Shown here: one piece after another, positions 56,837 to 64,000 of the stretch
Numbering within the stretch: the first letter of the stretch is position 1
How the letters are laid out: each line of letters opens with the position of its first letter
NCBI RefSeq assembly: GCF_029201545.1
Contig: NZ_CP104007.1
Coordinates: forward strand, 1 to 64,000
Source of the DNA: Devosia sp. FJ2-5-3
GTDB lineage: Bacteria; Pseudomonadota; Alphaproteobacteria; Rhizobiales; Devosiaceae
DNA length: 64,000 nucleotides
Direction: 5' to 3'
Program-made: the position numbers and the translations under genes
Notes under the pieces: model-generated
Databases searched by the model: none
What the model was told of the DNA's origin: nothing
What the model saw: the letters and a program-made list of their open reading frames with translations, nothing else

Positions 56837-57481
56837 CTATTGCCCCCCTGCCTTGAGCGCCATGGTCCGATCGACGATCGCGATGGCAGCACGGAGTGAC
56901 GCCTCTATACTCAGTTGCGTCGTGTCGAGCAAGTGTGCGTCGGCCGCTTTGTAGAAACCGCCATGGGGATTGAGCATGTCGCGGGCGTCGCGCTCTTCTA
57001 TCTGGTGATAGAGGGCATAGCGGTCAACCACTTGACCGCGACCTTCGAGCTGCCTGGCGCGGCGCTCCATGCGCGCCTTGCTGTCGGCCTGAATGAAGAG
57101 TTTCACATCGGCATCGGGACAGATCTTGGTGCCGATGTCGCGTCCGTCGAGAACGGCCCCGCCGGGCCGGGTGGCGAAGTCCCGCTGAAACGCAAAGAGC
57201 GCCTCGCGCACTTCGGCGATGACGGCCACTTTCGAGGCCATGGCGCCGGCCTCCGCCGTGGTCAGGGCGTCCCGGTCCCCCAGGGTCCCAGCGTCGAGGG
57301 TGCGGGCTGCGGCAATGGCGCGCGCCACGAAATCCTGGCCCTCTTCAAGGCCTTGGACAGCCAGACCGACAGCGCGATAGAGCAGGCCGGTATCGAGGTG
57401 GGGCAGGCCATAATGGGCCGCCAGACCGGCAGCAAGGGTGCCCTTGCCCGAGGCGGCTGGGCCGTCGACCGCGATAATCAT
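56837..57481 (-). CDS. cmk: Cytidylate kinase
   Basis: 214-aa kinase that phosphorylates CMP and dCMP. P-loop GPAASGKGT at 7-15, then the NMP-binding segment LDTGLLYRAVGLA and the lid region VLDGRDIGTKICPDADVKLFI. It is upstream of rpsA as usual. aroA, which precedes cmk in many alphaproteobacteria, is absent. Confidence 0.96.
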   Translation of the reverse strand: MIIAVDGPAASGKGTLAAGLAAHYGLPHLDTGLLYRAVGLAVQGLEEGQDFVARAIAAARTLDAGTLGDRDALTTAEAGAMASKVAVIAEVREALFAFQRDFATRPGGAVLDGRDIGTKICPDADVKLFIQADSKARMERRARQLEGRGQVVDRYALYHQIEERDARDMLNPHGGFYKAADAHLLDTTQLSIEASLRAAIAIVDRTMALKAGGQ

Positions 57482-57498
57482 GGCACCCCCAGGACAAA

Positions 57499-57536
57499 TT
57501 CCAGCGAAAGGGTCCGCTTCCAGCGAACGGGTCCGC
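57499..57536. repeat. 19-bp tandem duplication upstream of cmk
   Basis: TTCCAGCGAAAGGGTCCGC at 57499-57517 is followed immediately by TTCCAGCGAACGGGTCCGC at 57518-57536 (one mismatch), where aroA would be expected between cmk and the FYDLN gene. Confidence 0.8.
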
Positions 57537-57689
57537 CTTTAACACGGCTTGGCGGGCCCGGGCCACCGGCATGTTGCGCGCATTTTGGATTTGACAGGAC
57601 CCGGCTTTGCACCTAACCGGACTGGCCGACTATATGGCGCGACCGCGGCGGTCGAAGCCCTGAGCAATCCCCTACGACGAGGCATGAGA

Positions 57690-58085
57690 ATGGCCAACTC
57701 CGAACGCGGTACCAAGCGTACCGACCCCGATACCGGCAAAAAGTTCTACGACCTCAACATGGACCCGATCGTCTCGCCCTATACCGGCAAGTCCTATCCG
57801 CGGTCCTTTTTCGATCAGCTGACGAGCGGCAAGGCCGTTGCGGCGCGCAAGATCGATGATGAGGATGAGGTCGAGGAGGATGAGGTCGAGGACGCAGCAG
57901 CGCCCGAGCTGGTCAGCCTCGAGGATGCCGACGCCGAGGAAGCCGGCGGCGAAGAGATCCCCGATGTCGAGGATGTCGTGGTCGACGAAGAGCTCGGCGA
58001 CGACGAGGAAGACGTGTTCCTCGAGGAAGACGAAGACGAGGACGACGGCCTTGGCTTCAACGTCGGCGACGACGAAGACCGCTGA
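57690..58085 (+). CDS. FYDLN acid-domain protein (TIGR02300)
   Basis: 131 aa from the ATG at 57690, seven bases after GAGG; another ATG two codons upstream is possible. The conserved N-terminal third (TKRTDPDTGKKFYDLNMDPIVSPYTGKSYP) resembles a zinc-ribbon remnant without Cys. The rest is a very acidic tail of Asp and Glu to the C-terminus, probably disordered. The family is common in alphaproteobacteria; its function is unknown. It is next to the tRNA-Ala gene, as in related genomes. Confidence 0.88.
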   Translation: MANSERGTKRTDPDTGKKFYDLNMDPIVSPYTGKSYPRSFFDQLTSGKAVAARKIDDEDEVEEDEVEDAAAPELVSLEDADAEEAGGEEIPDVEDVVVDEELGDDEEDVFLEEDEDEDDGLGFNVGDDEDR

Positions 58086-58098
58086 TTTCATTTGATTT

Positions 58099-58130
58099 TT
58101 TCCGCCGGAGAAGTTTTTCCCCGGCGGAAA
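58099..58130. terminator. Hairpin after the FYDLN gene
   Basis: TTTCCGCCGG / CCGGCGGAAA, a perfect 10-bp stem with a 12-nt loop, 13 nt after the stop. No T-run follows, but it is the likely transcript end. Confidence 0.55.
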
Positions 58131-58151
58131 CAAAAAGTGTCATTTAGGCAC

Positions 58152-58179
58152 TTGCATGGTTCGGAATCATCATCTAGGT
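58152..58179 (+). promoter_or_regulatory. Candidate tRNA-Ala promoter
   Basis: TTGCAT, 16-nt spacer, CTAGGT, about 46 bp upstream of the tRNA. The match is moderate. Confidence 0.4.
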
Positions 58180-58224
58180 TCCGCCTCGTTCGAACGGGAT
58201 CCCACCCCGGCGACACGAAAAAAT

Positions 58225-58300
<76 letters not shown>

Positions 58301-58445
58301 TTTCCCCCTTATCGGTTAGCAGAATGTTAGCATTGAGCGCTGCAAGGTGCGAATGCGTCATGCCTCTGCTGCTTGCCCGTTGTCTCCTCCGGTACGGTCC
58401 CTATAGTGGGCATCCGAACATTTGGGGACGCGCTCCTTGTCGTCC

Positions 58446-60179
58446 ATGACCGAGACAGATGTGCGTGCGGCCGCACCGCCGCCGACCCGCTTGCGCAGGC
58501 TGCGCCGATTCGCCGGACGGCGACTCGATGCGGTCTCGACTGGCGGCTGGCTGTTCGGCCTCCTCTTTGCCGCTCTCTCGCTCACCCCTTCGCTGATCCC
58601 CCGCGCCTATATCGTCCAGGGCGTATTGTGCGGCTGCGCCTTTGCGGCGGGCTATGGCATCGGGGTGTTCCTCGAATGGCTGTGGAATTTTCTCGAACTG
58701 AGATGGCCCAATCGAAAAGTCGCCCGCTGGGTCGGGCGACTCTGCGCGGCATTGTGCCTCGTGCTGGTCGTTTCTTTTCTCTGGTTCTGGACCGGCTGGC
58801 AGAATTCGATCCGCGTGCTGATGGGGGAGGCCCCGCTCGAAGCAACCCAGCCGGTGCTGGTGGCGCTGCTGGCCGTGCCGCCCGCCCTGGTGCTGATCGG
58901 GCTGGGGACGCTGATCGTGCATGGGGTGCGCCTCGTTTCCCGCTGGCTGGCCCGGCTGATCCCGCCCCGCGTAGCGCTGGTGGGCGCGATGATGCTCATT
59001 GGCCTCCTGACGGCGGCGATCGGCGACGGCGTCATCGTGCGCGGCGTGCTTTATGCGGCGGACCGATTCTATGGCGATTTCGACAGGCTTTCCGGTATCA
59101 CCACCCCGCCGCCCATTGACCCGCTCAAATCGGGCAGCGCCGGTTCGGTGATCGATTGGGACACGATCGGCATGGATGCGCGCGTCTATGTGCAAAGCGG
59201 CCCCAACGCGGCCGATATCGCCGCCCTGACCGGCAAGCCGGCCCAGGACCCCCTGCGCGTCTATGTGGGCCTGCGCTCAGCCGACACGCCGCAGGCACGG
59301 GCAGAAATGGCGCTGGCCGAGATGGACCGCATCGGCGCGTTCGAGCGGTCCGTGCTGGTGCTGATCATGCCGGTGGGCACGGGCTGGGTGGAGCCGGCGG
59401 CCATCGACACGCTCGAGATTCTCCATGGCGGGGACGTCGCCAGCGTCGCGGTGCAATATTCCTACCTCACGAGCTGGCTGTCGCTGGTGTCCGAGCCCGA
59501 TGTGGGCGTCGAAACCGCCCGGGCGCTCTTCAGAAGCGTCTATGACCGCTGGCGAGACATGCCCGAGACGGCGCGGCCCCGGCTCTATCTGCATGGCCTG
59601 AGCCTTGGCGCCTACAGCTCGGCAGCCTCAAGCACACTCTACGATATTCTCGATGACCCCTTCGATGGCGCGCTCTGGGTGGGGCCACCCTTTGCGAGCG
59701 CGACCTGGCGGTCGACCACGGCCAATCGCGATGCCGACTCCCCGATCTGGCGGCCGGTAATCGGCGATGGTTCGGCCGTGCGCTTTGCCAATCGCGGCGC
59801 CGACCTTGCCGATGCCAATAATTGGGGGCCGCTGCGCATCGTCTATCTGCAATATCCCACCGACCCGATCGTGTTCTTCGAGCCAAGCCTGCTTTATCGG
59901 GAGCCGGCATGGCTCTCGGGAGAGCGCGCGCCTTCGGTGTCGCCGCTGCTCAACTGGTATCCCGTGGTCACCTTCCTGCAGCTGGCGCTCGACATGGCCC
60001 TGGCGCAGACGACGCCAACCGGATTCGGGCATGTCTACGCCCCGCAGGACTATCTCGATGGCTGGATTGCGGTGACAGGGTCCGAGGACTGGAGTGCGGC
60101 GGAACTCGATAATTTGCGCACCAGACTGACACGGCATGGAGACCGCACGCATATCGAGGGTGGCTGGTTTCGGAAGTGA
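58446..60179 (+). CDS. Membrane-anchored alpha/beta hydrolase (PF10081-like)
   Basis: 577 aa from the ATG at 58446 (a TTG at 58422 is possible). The N-terminal part (about residues 35-205) holds four or five hydrophobic segments, for example LFGLLFAALSLTPSLIPRAY, and then a Ser-hydrolase domain with the nucleophile elbow LHGLSLGAYSS. The layout matches the alpha/beta-hydrolase 9 family (formerly DUF2319) with its N-terminal membrane domain. The substrate is unknown; lipid esters are a guess. It stands alone between the tRNA and a repeat cluster. Confidence 0.85.
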   Translation: MTETDVRAAAPPPTRLRRLRRFAGRRLDAVSTGGWLFGLLFAALSLTPSLIPRAYIVQGVLCGCAFAAGYGIGVFLEWLWNFLELRWPNRKVARWVGRLCAALCLVLVVSFLWFWTGWQNSIRVLMGEAPLEATQPVLVALLAVPPALVLIGLGTLIVHGVRLVSRWLARLIPPRVALVGAMMLIGLLTAAIGDGVIVRGVLYAADRFYGDFDRLSGITTPPPIDPLKSGSAGSVIDWDTIGMDARVYVQSGPNAADIAALTGKPAQDPLRVYVGLRSADTPQARAEMALAEMDRIGAFERSVLVLIMPVGTGWVEPAAIDTLEILHGGDVASVAVQYSYLTSWLSLVSEPDVGVETARALFRSVYDRWRDMPETARPRLYLHGLSLGAYSSAASSTLYDILDDPFDGALWVGPPFASATWRSTTANRDADSPIWRPVIGDGSAVRFANRGADLADANNWGPLRIVYLQYPTDPIVFFEPSLLYREPAWLSGERAPSVSPLLNWYPVVTFLQLALDMALAQTTPTGFGHVYAPQDYLDGWIAVTGSEDWSAAELDNLRTRLTRHGDRTHIEGGWFRK

Positions 60180-60204
60180 TTCTCTTGGGGTTTTGGGGGA
60201 GAGG

Positions 60205-60345
60205 GAGAAGGTGACCCTCACCTCAGCGGCGCCAGGGCCTTAGGGCCCAGCTTTGCTATCCTCCCCCTGGGTAGGGGGAGGAGGCGATAGCGCTCATGGA
60301 CCTGTTTTTAAACGGGGGTCCCCGCTTTCGCGGGGATGACATTGG
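60205..60345. repeat. GC-rich repeat cluster, copy F
   Basis: About 60215-60283 is the reverse complement of the unit at 40823/37088 (GCTTTGCTATCCTCCCCC with its partner arm). The 30-bp palindrome at 60311-60340 is an exact inverted copy of 40926-40955. The cluster fills the gap between the hydrolase and the convergent lptB. Confidence 0.8.
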
Positions 60346-60410
60346 GGTGGGGGTGACAGCAGTGGTGATTACACGACCCTATGGGCTGCCCCCCAAAAAA
60401 ATACAAAAAC

Positions 60411-61172
60411 CTAAAATTCGAAATTTTCGCCGAGATAGACGCGGCGGGCGTCGGGGTCGTTGGAAATGGTTTCGGGCTTGCCCTGGATCATCACCTTGCC
60501 ACCATGGATGACATAGGCGCGATCGACGAGGCCGAGGGTTTCGCGCACGGCGTGGTCGGTGATGAGCACGCCAATGCCGCGCTGGGTCAACTGGCGGACC
60601 AGAGCCTTGACTTCGGCCACCGCAATGGGATCGACGCCGGCAAAGGGCTCGTCGAGCAGCATGAAGATGGGATCGGCGGCCAGGGCCCGGGCGATCTCGA
60701 CGCGGCGGCGCTCGCCACCCGAGAGCGCCAGCGCGTTGGATTTTGCCAGATGGGTGATGGAAAATTCTTCGAGCAGCGACTGCAGGCGCTCCTTGCGCTG
60801 CGCCTTGTTGCGCACCGTGTTTTCAAGGATGGCCATGATATTGTCGCTGACTGACATGCCGCGAAAAATCGATGGCTCCTGGGGCAGATAACCGACGCCG
60901 AGCTTGCCGCGCTGGAACAGGGGCAGGCGGGTGATGTCATTGCCATCGAGCTGAATCTGGCCGGCATCGGGCCGCACAAGCCCCATGATCATGGTGAAAA
61001 CCGTGGTCTTGCCCGCACCATTGGGCCCGAGCAGGCCCACCGCCTCGCCGCGGCGGACGGCGAGGGAGACTTCGCGCACGACTTCGCGCTTGCCGAAGCG
61101 CTTGGCAAGGCCATGGGCGACGAGCCAGCCTCTCTGGTCGATGCGGGGACGGGACGCGGTGTCTTCGCTCAT
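60411..61172 (-). CDS. lptB: LPS export ABC transporter ATPase LptB
   Basis: 253-aa ATPase that drives LPS extraction from the inner membrane with LptFG. Walker A GPNGAGKTT at 49-57, signature LSGGERRRVEIARAL, Walker B FMLLDEPFAGVDP, H-loop ITDHAVRE. ATG overlaps the lptA stop by four bases. In most alphaproteobacteria rpoN follows directly; here a repeat cluster and the hydrolase gene follow instead. Confidence 0.96.
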   Translation of the reverse strand: MSEDTASRPRIDQRGWLVAHGLAKRFGKREVVREVSLAVRRGEAVGLLGPNGAGKTTVFTMIMGLVRPDAGQIQLDGNDITRLPLFQRGKLGVGYLPQEPSIFRGMSVSDNIMAILENTVRNKAQRKERLQSLLEEFSITHLAKSNALALSGGERRRVEIARALAADPIFMLLDEPFAGVDPIAVAEVKALVRQLTQRGIGVLITDHAVRETLGLVDRAYVIHGGKVMIQGKPETISNDPDARRVYLGENFEF

Positions 61173-61621
61173 TGGGCGGAAAATACCCCGGTGACGCGCC
61201 CGCCCGAGGCGGCCGTGAAGGTGGAGACGCCGGTGGCCAGGTTGACGAGCAATTCGCCGGCCTTGATGCGGCCGCTGGTATTGACCACCTCGACATTGCC
61301 GGTGAGGCGCAGGGTCTGGGAGCCGGGGGTGAAGACGGCGCGCTCGCCGGTGGCTTCCTGGTCCGATGTCTTGAGGCGCACGGCGCCGCTGGCCTCGAAG
61401 GAGCGGATATCGCTGGTGCCGCCCTCGCCATAGGTGGCGACGACTTTCGGCGCCCAGACGGTGACGCTGGGATGGGTGACGACGACCGAGCCGGTAAAGA
61501 CCGCCTCGCGGCTGTCCTCCTCGACGGTGAAGAGATCGGCGGAGATTTCAACCTGCTGCTGGGCCATGGCGGGCGCGGCGAAGGCGAGCAGGGCAAGGGC
61601 AAGCAGAACGGGCCGCATCAT
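61169..61621 (-). CDS. lptA: LPS periplasmic bridge protein LptA
   Basis: 150-aa periplasmic OstA-like protein that forms the LPS bridge across the periplasm. Signal peptide to about residue 20 (ALALLAFAAPAMAQQ). The beta-jellyroll is seen in EISADLFTVEEDSREAVFTGSVVVTHPSVTVWAPKV and LRLTGNVEVVNTSGRIKAGELLVNLATG. It overlaps lptC and lptB by four bases each, so the three are translationally coupled. Confidence 0.92.
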   Translation of the reverse strand: MMRPVLLALALLAFAAPAMAQQQVEISADLFTVEEDSREAVFTGSVVVTHPSVTVWAPKVVATYGEGGTSDIRSFEASGAVRLKTSDQEATGERAVFTPGSQTLRLTGNVEVVNTSGRIKAGELLVNLATGVSTFTAASGGRVTGVFSAQ

Positions 61622-62253
61622 GGCGTTTTCTCTCCAGGGGTGGCGGGCAGGGTGACTTTGGCCCGGGCGAAAGTCCAGACCCGGCTCTCGGCATTGAACA
61701 CCAGCGTTTCGGCGCGGATGGCGGTGCCATCGGCATAGTCTATGGCAACCGGCCCGGTTGTGGTCAGGGTCTGGGATTGCCAGTCGAACAGGGCATCCTC
61801 GAGCGTGCCCGTGGTGCCGGTGGAATCGGCGATTTCGGTAATGCCGGCGGCGATCACCTGCTGGCGGAGGGCATCGAGTTCGGCGCTGGTGGCGCTGGCC
61901 TGCATCTGCACGCCATCGGGGCGATTGAGCACGACGCTGGCATTGCCCAGGCCAATAAGGTCGGTATTGGTGGTGGCGGCGCTGGCGAGGTCGGCCGAGA
62001 CCCGGTATTGCGAGCCATCCTCGAGGATGCCGGCATATTCGGGCGCTTCGACGGTAATGGCGTCAGGGGTGACGGTGACCTGGCCGATGCCGTAGCGGCT
62101 GCCGACGCTGGAAAGATAGAGCTGGGCGAGCAGGCCCAAGAGGGTAACTGCGCCCAGCACCGGCACGCCCAGCCGCAAAGCCGCCACCACCCGATTGCGG
62201 CGGCGGAGGCGGCCATAGAGGCTGTCGCGATCATATGTGCCGGTGGCAGTCAT
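61618..62253 (-). CDS. lptC: LPS export protein LptC
   Basis: 211-aa bitopic inner-membrane protein that passes LPS from LptB2FG to LptA. One membrane helix (VVAALRLGVPVLGAVTLLGLLAQLYL) near the N-terminus, then a periplasmic jellyroll. It lies 9 bp after rnd and overlaps lptA by four bases. Confidence 0.9.
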   Translation of the reverse strand: MTATGTYDRDSLYGRLRRRNRVVAALRLGVPVLGAVTLLGLLAQLYLSSVGSRYGIGQVTVTPDAITVEAPEYAGILEDGSQYRVSADLASAATTNTDLIGLGNASVVLNRPDGVQMQASATSAELDALRQQVIAAGITEIADSTGTTGTLEDALFDWQSQTLTTTGPVAIDYADGTAIRAETLVFNAESRVWTFARAKVTLPATPGEKTP

Positions 62254-62262
62254 CGCATCCGA

Positions 62263-62877
62263 TCAGCTATGGGCGAAGATGTCGGTCTCGTCCCAGCCCA
62301 GAAGGTCGAGCGCACAGCGCGTCTTGAGGAAATCAAAACAGGACTGGGCCAGTTCCATCCGATCCTCGCGCTTGAGCATGCGATCGAGATGGCGCTTGAG
62401 GTCGTGCAGGTAAAGAACGTCCGAGGCGGCATAGTCGAGCTGGGCGTCGGAGAGCTTTTCAGCGCCCCAATCGGAGCTCTGCTGCTGCTTGGACAGATCG
62501 ACATTGAGCAGTTCGCGGACGAGGTCCTTGAGACCGTGCCGGTCGGTATAGGTGCGCACGAGGCGCGAGGCGATCTTGGTGCAGTAGACCGGGCCGGTGA
62601 CGACGCCAAACCGATTCTGCAGGGCGGCCACGTCGAAGCGGGCATAGTGGAAGATCTTGGTGACGCCCGGATCGGTCAGGAGCTTGACCAGATTGGGCGC
62701 TTCGGTCGCATCCTTGGGGATCAGGACCACGTCGGCGCTGCCATCGCCGGGCGAGAGCTGGACCACGCAGAGGCGGTCGCGATGTGGATCGAGCCCCATG
62801 GTTTCGGTGTCGATCGCGACCTCGCGGCCATAATTGTCGAGATTTGGCAAATCGCCGCGATGCAGTCTGATGGCCAT
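62263..62877 (-). CDS. rnd: Ribonuclease D-like 3'-5' exonuclease
   Basis: 204 aa from the ATG at 62877 with GGAG seven bases upstream; the frame is open to 62964. DEDDy exonuclease core: Asp23 and Glu25 (AIDTETMG), Asp in HYARFDVAALQ, and Tyr/Asp in DYAASDVLYLHDL. The short form lacks the HRDC domains of E. coli RNase D, as is usual in this group. It acts on tRNA or other RNA 3' ends. First gene of the rnd-lptC-lptA-lptB run. Confidence 0.92.
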   Translation of the reverse strand: MAIRLHRGDLPNLDNYGREVAIDTETMGLDPHRDRLCVVQLSPGDGSADVVLIPKDATEAPNLVKLLTDPGVTKIFHYARFDVAALQNRFGVVTGPVYCTKIASRLVRTYTDRHGLKDLVRELLNVDLSKQQQSSDWGAEKLSDAQLDYAASDVLYLHDLKRHLDRMLKREDRMELAQSCFDFLKTRCALDLLGWDETDIFAHS

Positions 62878-63086
62878 AATTACTCCGGGTATCGGCTCTG
62901 CAACCTCCTTGGCACAGCAAAGGGGCGATGGGAAGGCGGCGCGGCTCCAGCAAGATTTGCTCAACCTTGCGGCCCGGTCATATCAAGCTTTCTTTATATC
63001 CGCCTTGACCCGACCGCCCTTGAGTGCCACAAACCCCCATTATGGAGCCCTTTTGGGCCTTTTTTGACAGTCTGAGGAATTCTGGC

Positions 63087-64000
63087 GTGGCGCGCTCTTC
63101 CTATCTCTTTACGTCCGAATCTGTTTCCGAAGGCCATCCGGACAAGGTCTGCGACCGGATTTCGGACGAGATCGTCGACCTGATTTTCCGCGAAGCCAAG
63201 AAGGTCGGCATGGATCCGGGCCAGGTGCGCATCGCCTGCGAAACCCTGGCGACGACCAATCGCGTGATCATTGCCGGAGAAGTGCGCGTGCCCGACACGC
63301 TGCTCAAGCGCGGCAAGGATGGTGAGATCGTGCACGATGCCGCTGGCGCGCCGGTGGTCAATCCTTCCAAGTTCAAGTCTGCCGCCCGCAAGGCGATCCG
63401 CGCCATCGGCTATGAGCAGCTGGGCTTCCACTGGAAGAACTGCAAGATCGACGTGCTGCTGCACGGCCAGTCGGCCGATATCGCCCAGGGCGTGGACGAG
63501 GCCGGAAACAAGGATGTCGGCGCCGGCGACCAGGGCATCATGTTCGGCTATGCCAGCCGGGAAACCCCCGAATTGCTGCCCGCGCCGATTTATTATGCCC
63601 ACAAGATCCTCGAAACGCTGACCGAGGCCCGCAAGGCCAATAATGGCCCCGCCGGCAAGCTCGGCCCCGACGCCAAGAGCCAGGTGACGGTGCGCTACGA
63701 GAACGGCAAGCCGGTGGGCGTGACCCAGATCGTGCTCTCGACCCAGCATCTCGATGAAAACCTGACCTCAGCCGATGTGCGCGAAATCGTCGAGCCCTAT
63801 GTGCGGGCGGCGCTGCCGGAAAGCTGGATCACCAAGGATACGGTCTGGCACGTCAATCCGACCGGCAAATTCGTCGTCGGCGGGCCGGATGGGGATGCGG
63901 GCCTGACCGGCCGCAAGATCATCGTGGACACTTATGGCGGTGCGGCCCCGCATGGCGGCGGCGCCTTTTCGGGCAAGGACCCGACCAAGGTCGACCGCTC
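63087..64000 (+). CDS. metK: S-adenosylmethionine synthetase, 5' part
   Basis: Starts with GTG at 63087, eight bases after GAGGAA, and runs open to the window end (304 codons seen of about 400). Makes SAM from methionine and ATP. Motifs: [21 protein letters not shown] at the N-terminus, [12 protein letters not shown], the ATP-binding [12 protein letters not shown], and [22 protein letters not shown] and [22 protein letters not shown] near the cut. It is divergent from rnd. No SAM riboswitch was recognised in the upstream 120 bp. Confidence 0.96.
   Translation, partial: MARSSYLFTSESVSEGHPDKVCDRISDEIVDLIFREAKKVGMDPGQVRIACETLATTNRVIIAGEVRVPDTLLKRGKDGEIVHDAAGAPVVNPSKFKSAARKAIRAIGYEQLGFHWKNCKIDVLLHGQSADIAQGVDEAGNKDVGAGDQGIMFGYASRETPELLPAPIYYAHKILETLTEARKANNGPAGKLGPDAKSQVTVRYENGKPVGVTQIVLSTQHLDENLTSADVREIVEPYVRAALPESWITKDTVWHVNPTGKFVVGGPDGDAGLTGRKIIVDTYGGAAPHGGGAFSGKDPTKVDR

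Noticed and set aside
62965..63086. SAM riboswitch before metK
   Set aside because: No match to SAM-II, SAM/SAH or other SAM riboswitch cores by eye. Only a weak GCCC-TTTT-GGGC hairpin followed by a T-run is visible.

Overview
This 64 kb window is a GC-rich stretch of an alphaproteobacterial chromosome, most likely from the Hyphomicrobiales and quite possibly Devosia or a relative (inference). The clues are an ATT-started infC, an FzlA-type GST ending in YADLDF, a DUF1150/Hsp20 pair, an FYDLN (TIGR02300) protein, a long-form Hpf behind rpoN, the cmk-rpsA-ihfB-lapA-trpFBA-accD gene order and a palindromic intergenic repeat of the rhizobial type. There are no phages, insertion sequences, CRISPR arrays or rRNA operons. 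It is a housekeeping region broken by many small intergenic palindromes.

Layout: 1-7.2 kb holds dnaA, a small secreted TolA-C-like gene, dnaN, recF and gyrB. 7.2-16 kb holds a PAS-GGDEF cyclase, infC, an ABHD10-like hydrolase, DUF3817, an Nfu scaffold, and the reverse-strand run phoH-ybeY-corC-amidase with a UbiH-type hydroxylase upstream. 16-20 kb is two consecutive glnK-amtB modules, each behind the same -24/-12-like promoter. 20-29 kb holds ftsK, lolA, uppP, fzlA and rpoN-hpf-ptsN; rpoN has a textbook sigma-54 promoter of its own. 29-31 kb has an Hsp20/DUF1150 heat-shock unit with an RpoH-like promoter and a probable ROSE thermometer, a glycosyltransferase and a small secreted protein. 31.4-37.1 kb is the translation block rpmI-rplT-pheS-(ASCH+exonuclease)-pheT. 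37-41 kb holds folC and a GH3 glycosidase among repeat clusters. 41-57.5 kb is a long reverse-strand series: cmk, rpsA, GNAT, sppA, ihfB, lapA, trpF, trpB, trpA, accD, a MurU-like gene, addB, addA, trxA. 57.6-64 kb holds the FYDLN protein, tRNA-Ala(GGC), a membrane alpha/beta hydrolase, rnd-lptC-lptA-lptB on the reverse strand, and the start of metK, cut by the window end.

How the genes fit together: replication (dnaA, dnaN, gyrB) and repair (recF, addAB), translation (infC, rpmI, rplT, pheST, rpsA), nitrogen control (glnK/amtB, rpoN, ptsN), and envelope growth and division (uppP, ftsK, fzlA, lptCAB, lolA, sppA). Several alphaproteobacterial gene neighbourhoods are rearranged: lptCAB is about 32 kb from rpoN, folC has left the trxA/accD cluster and is inverted, aroA is missing beside cmk, and lnt is missing after corC. 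The most unusual gene is a single-ORF fusion of an ASCH domain to a DEDDh exonuclease, lying inside the pheST cluster 11 bp before pheT.
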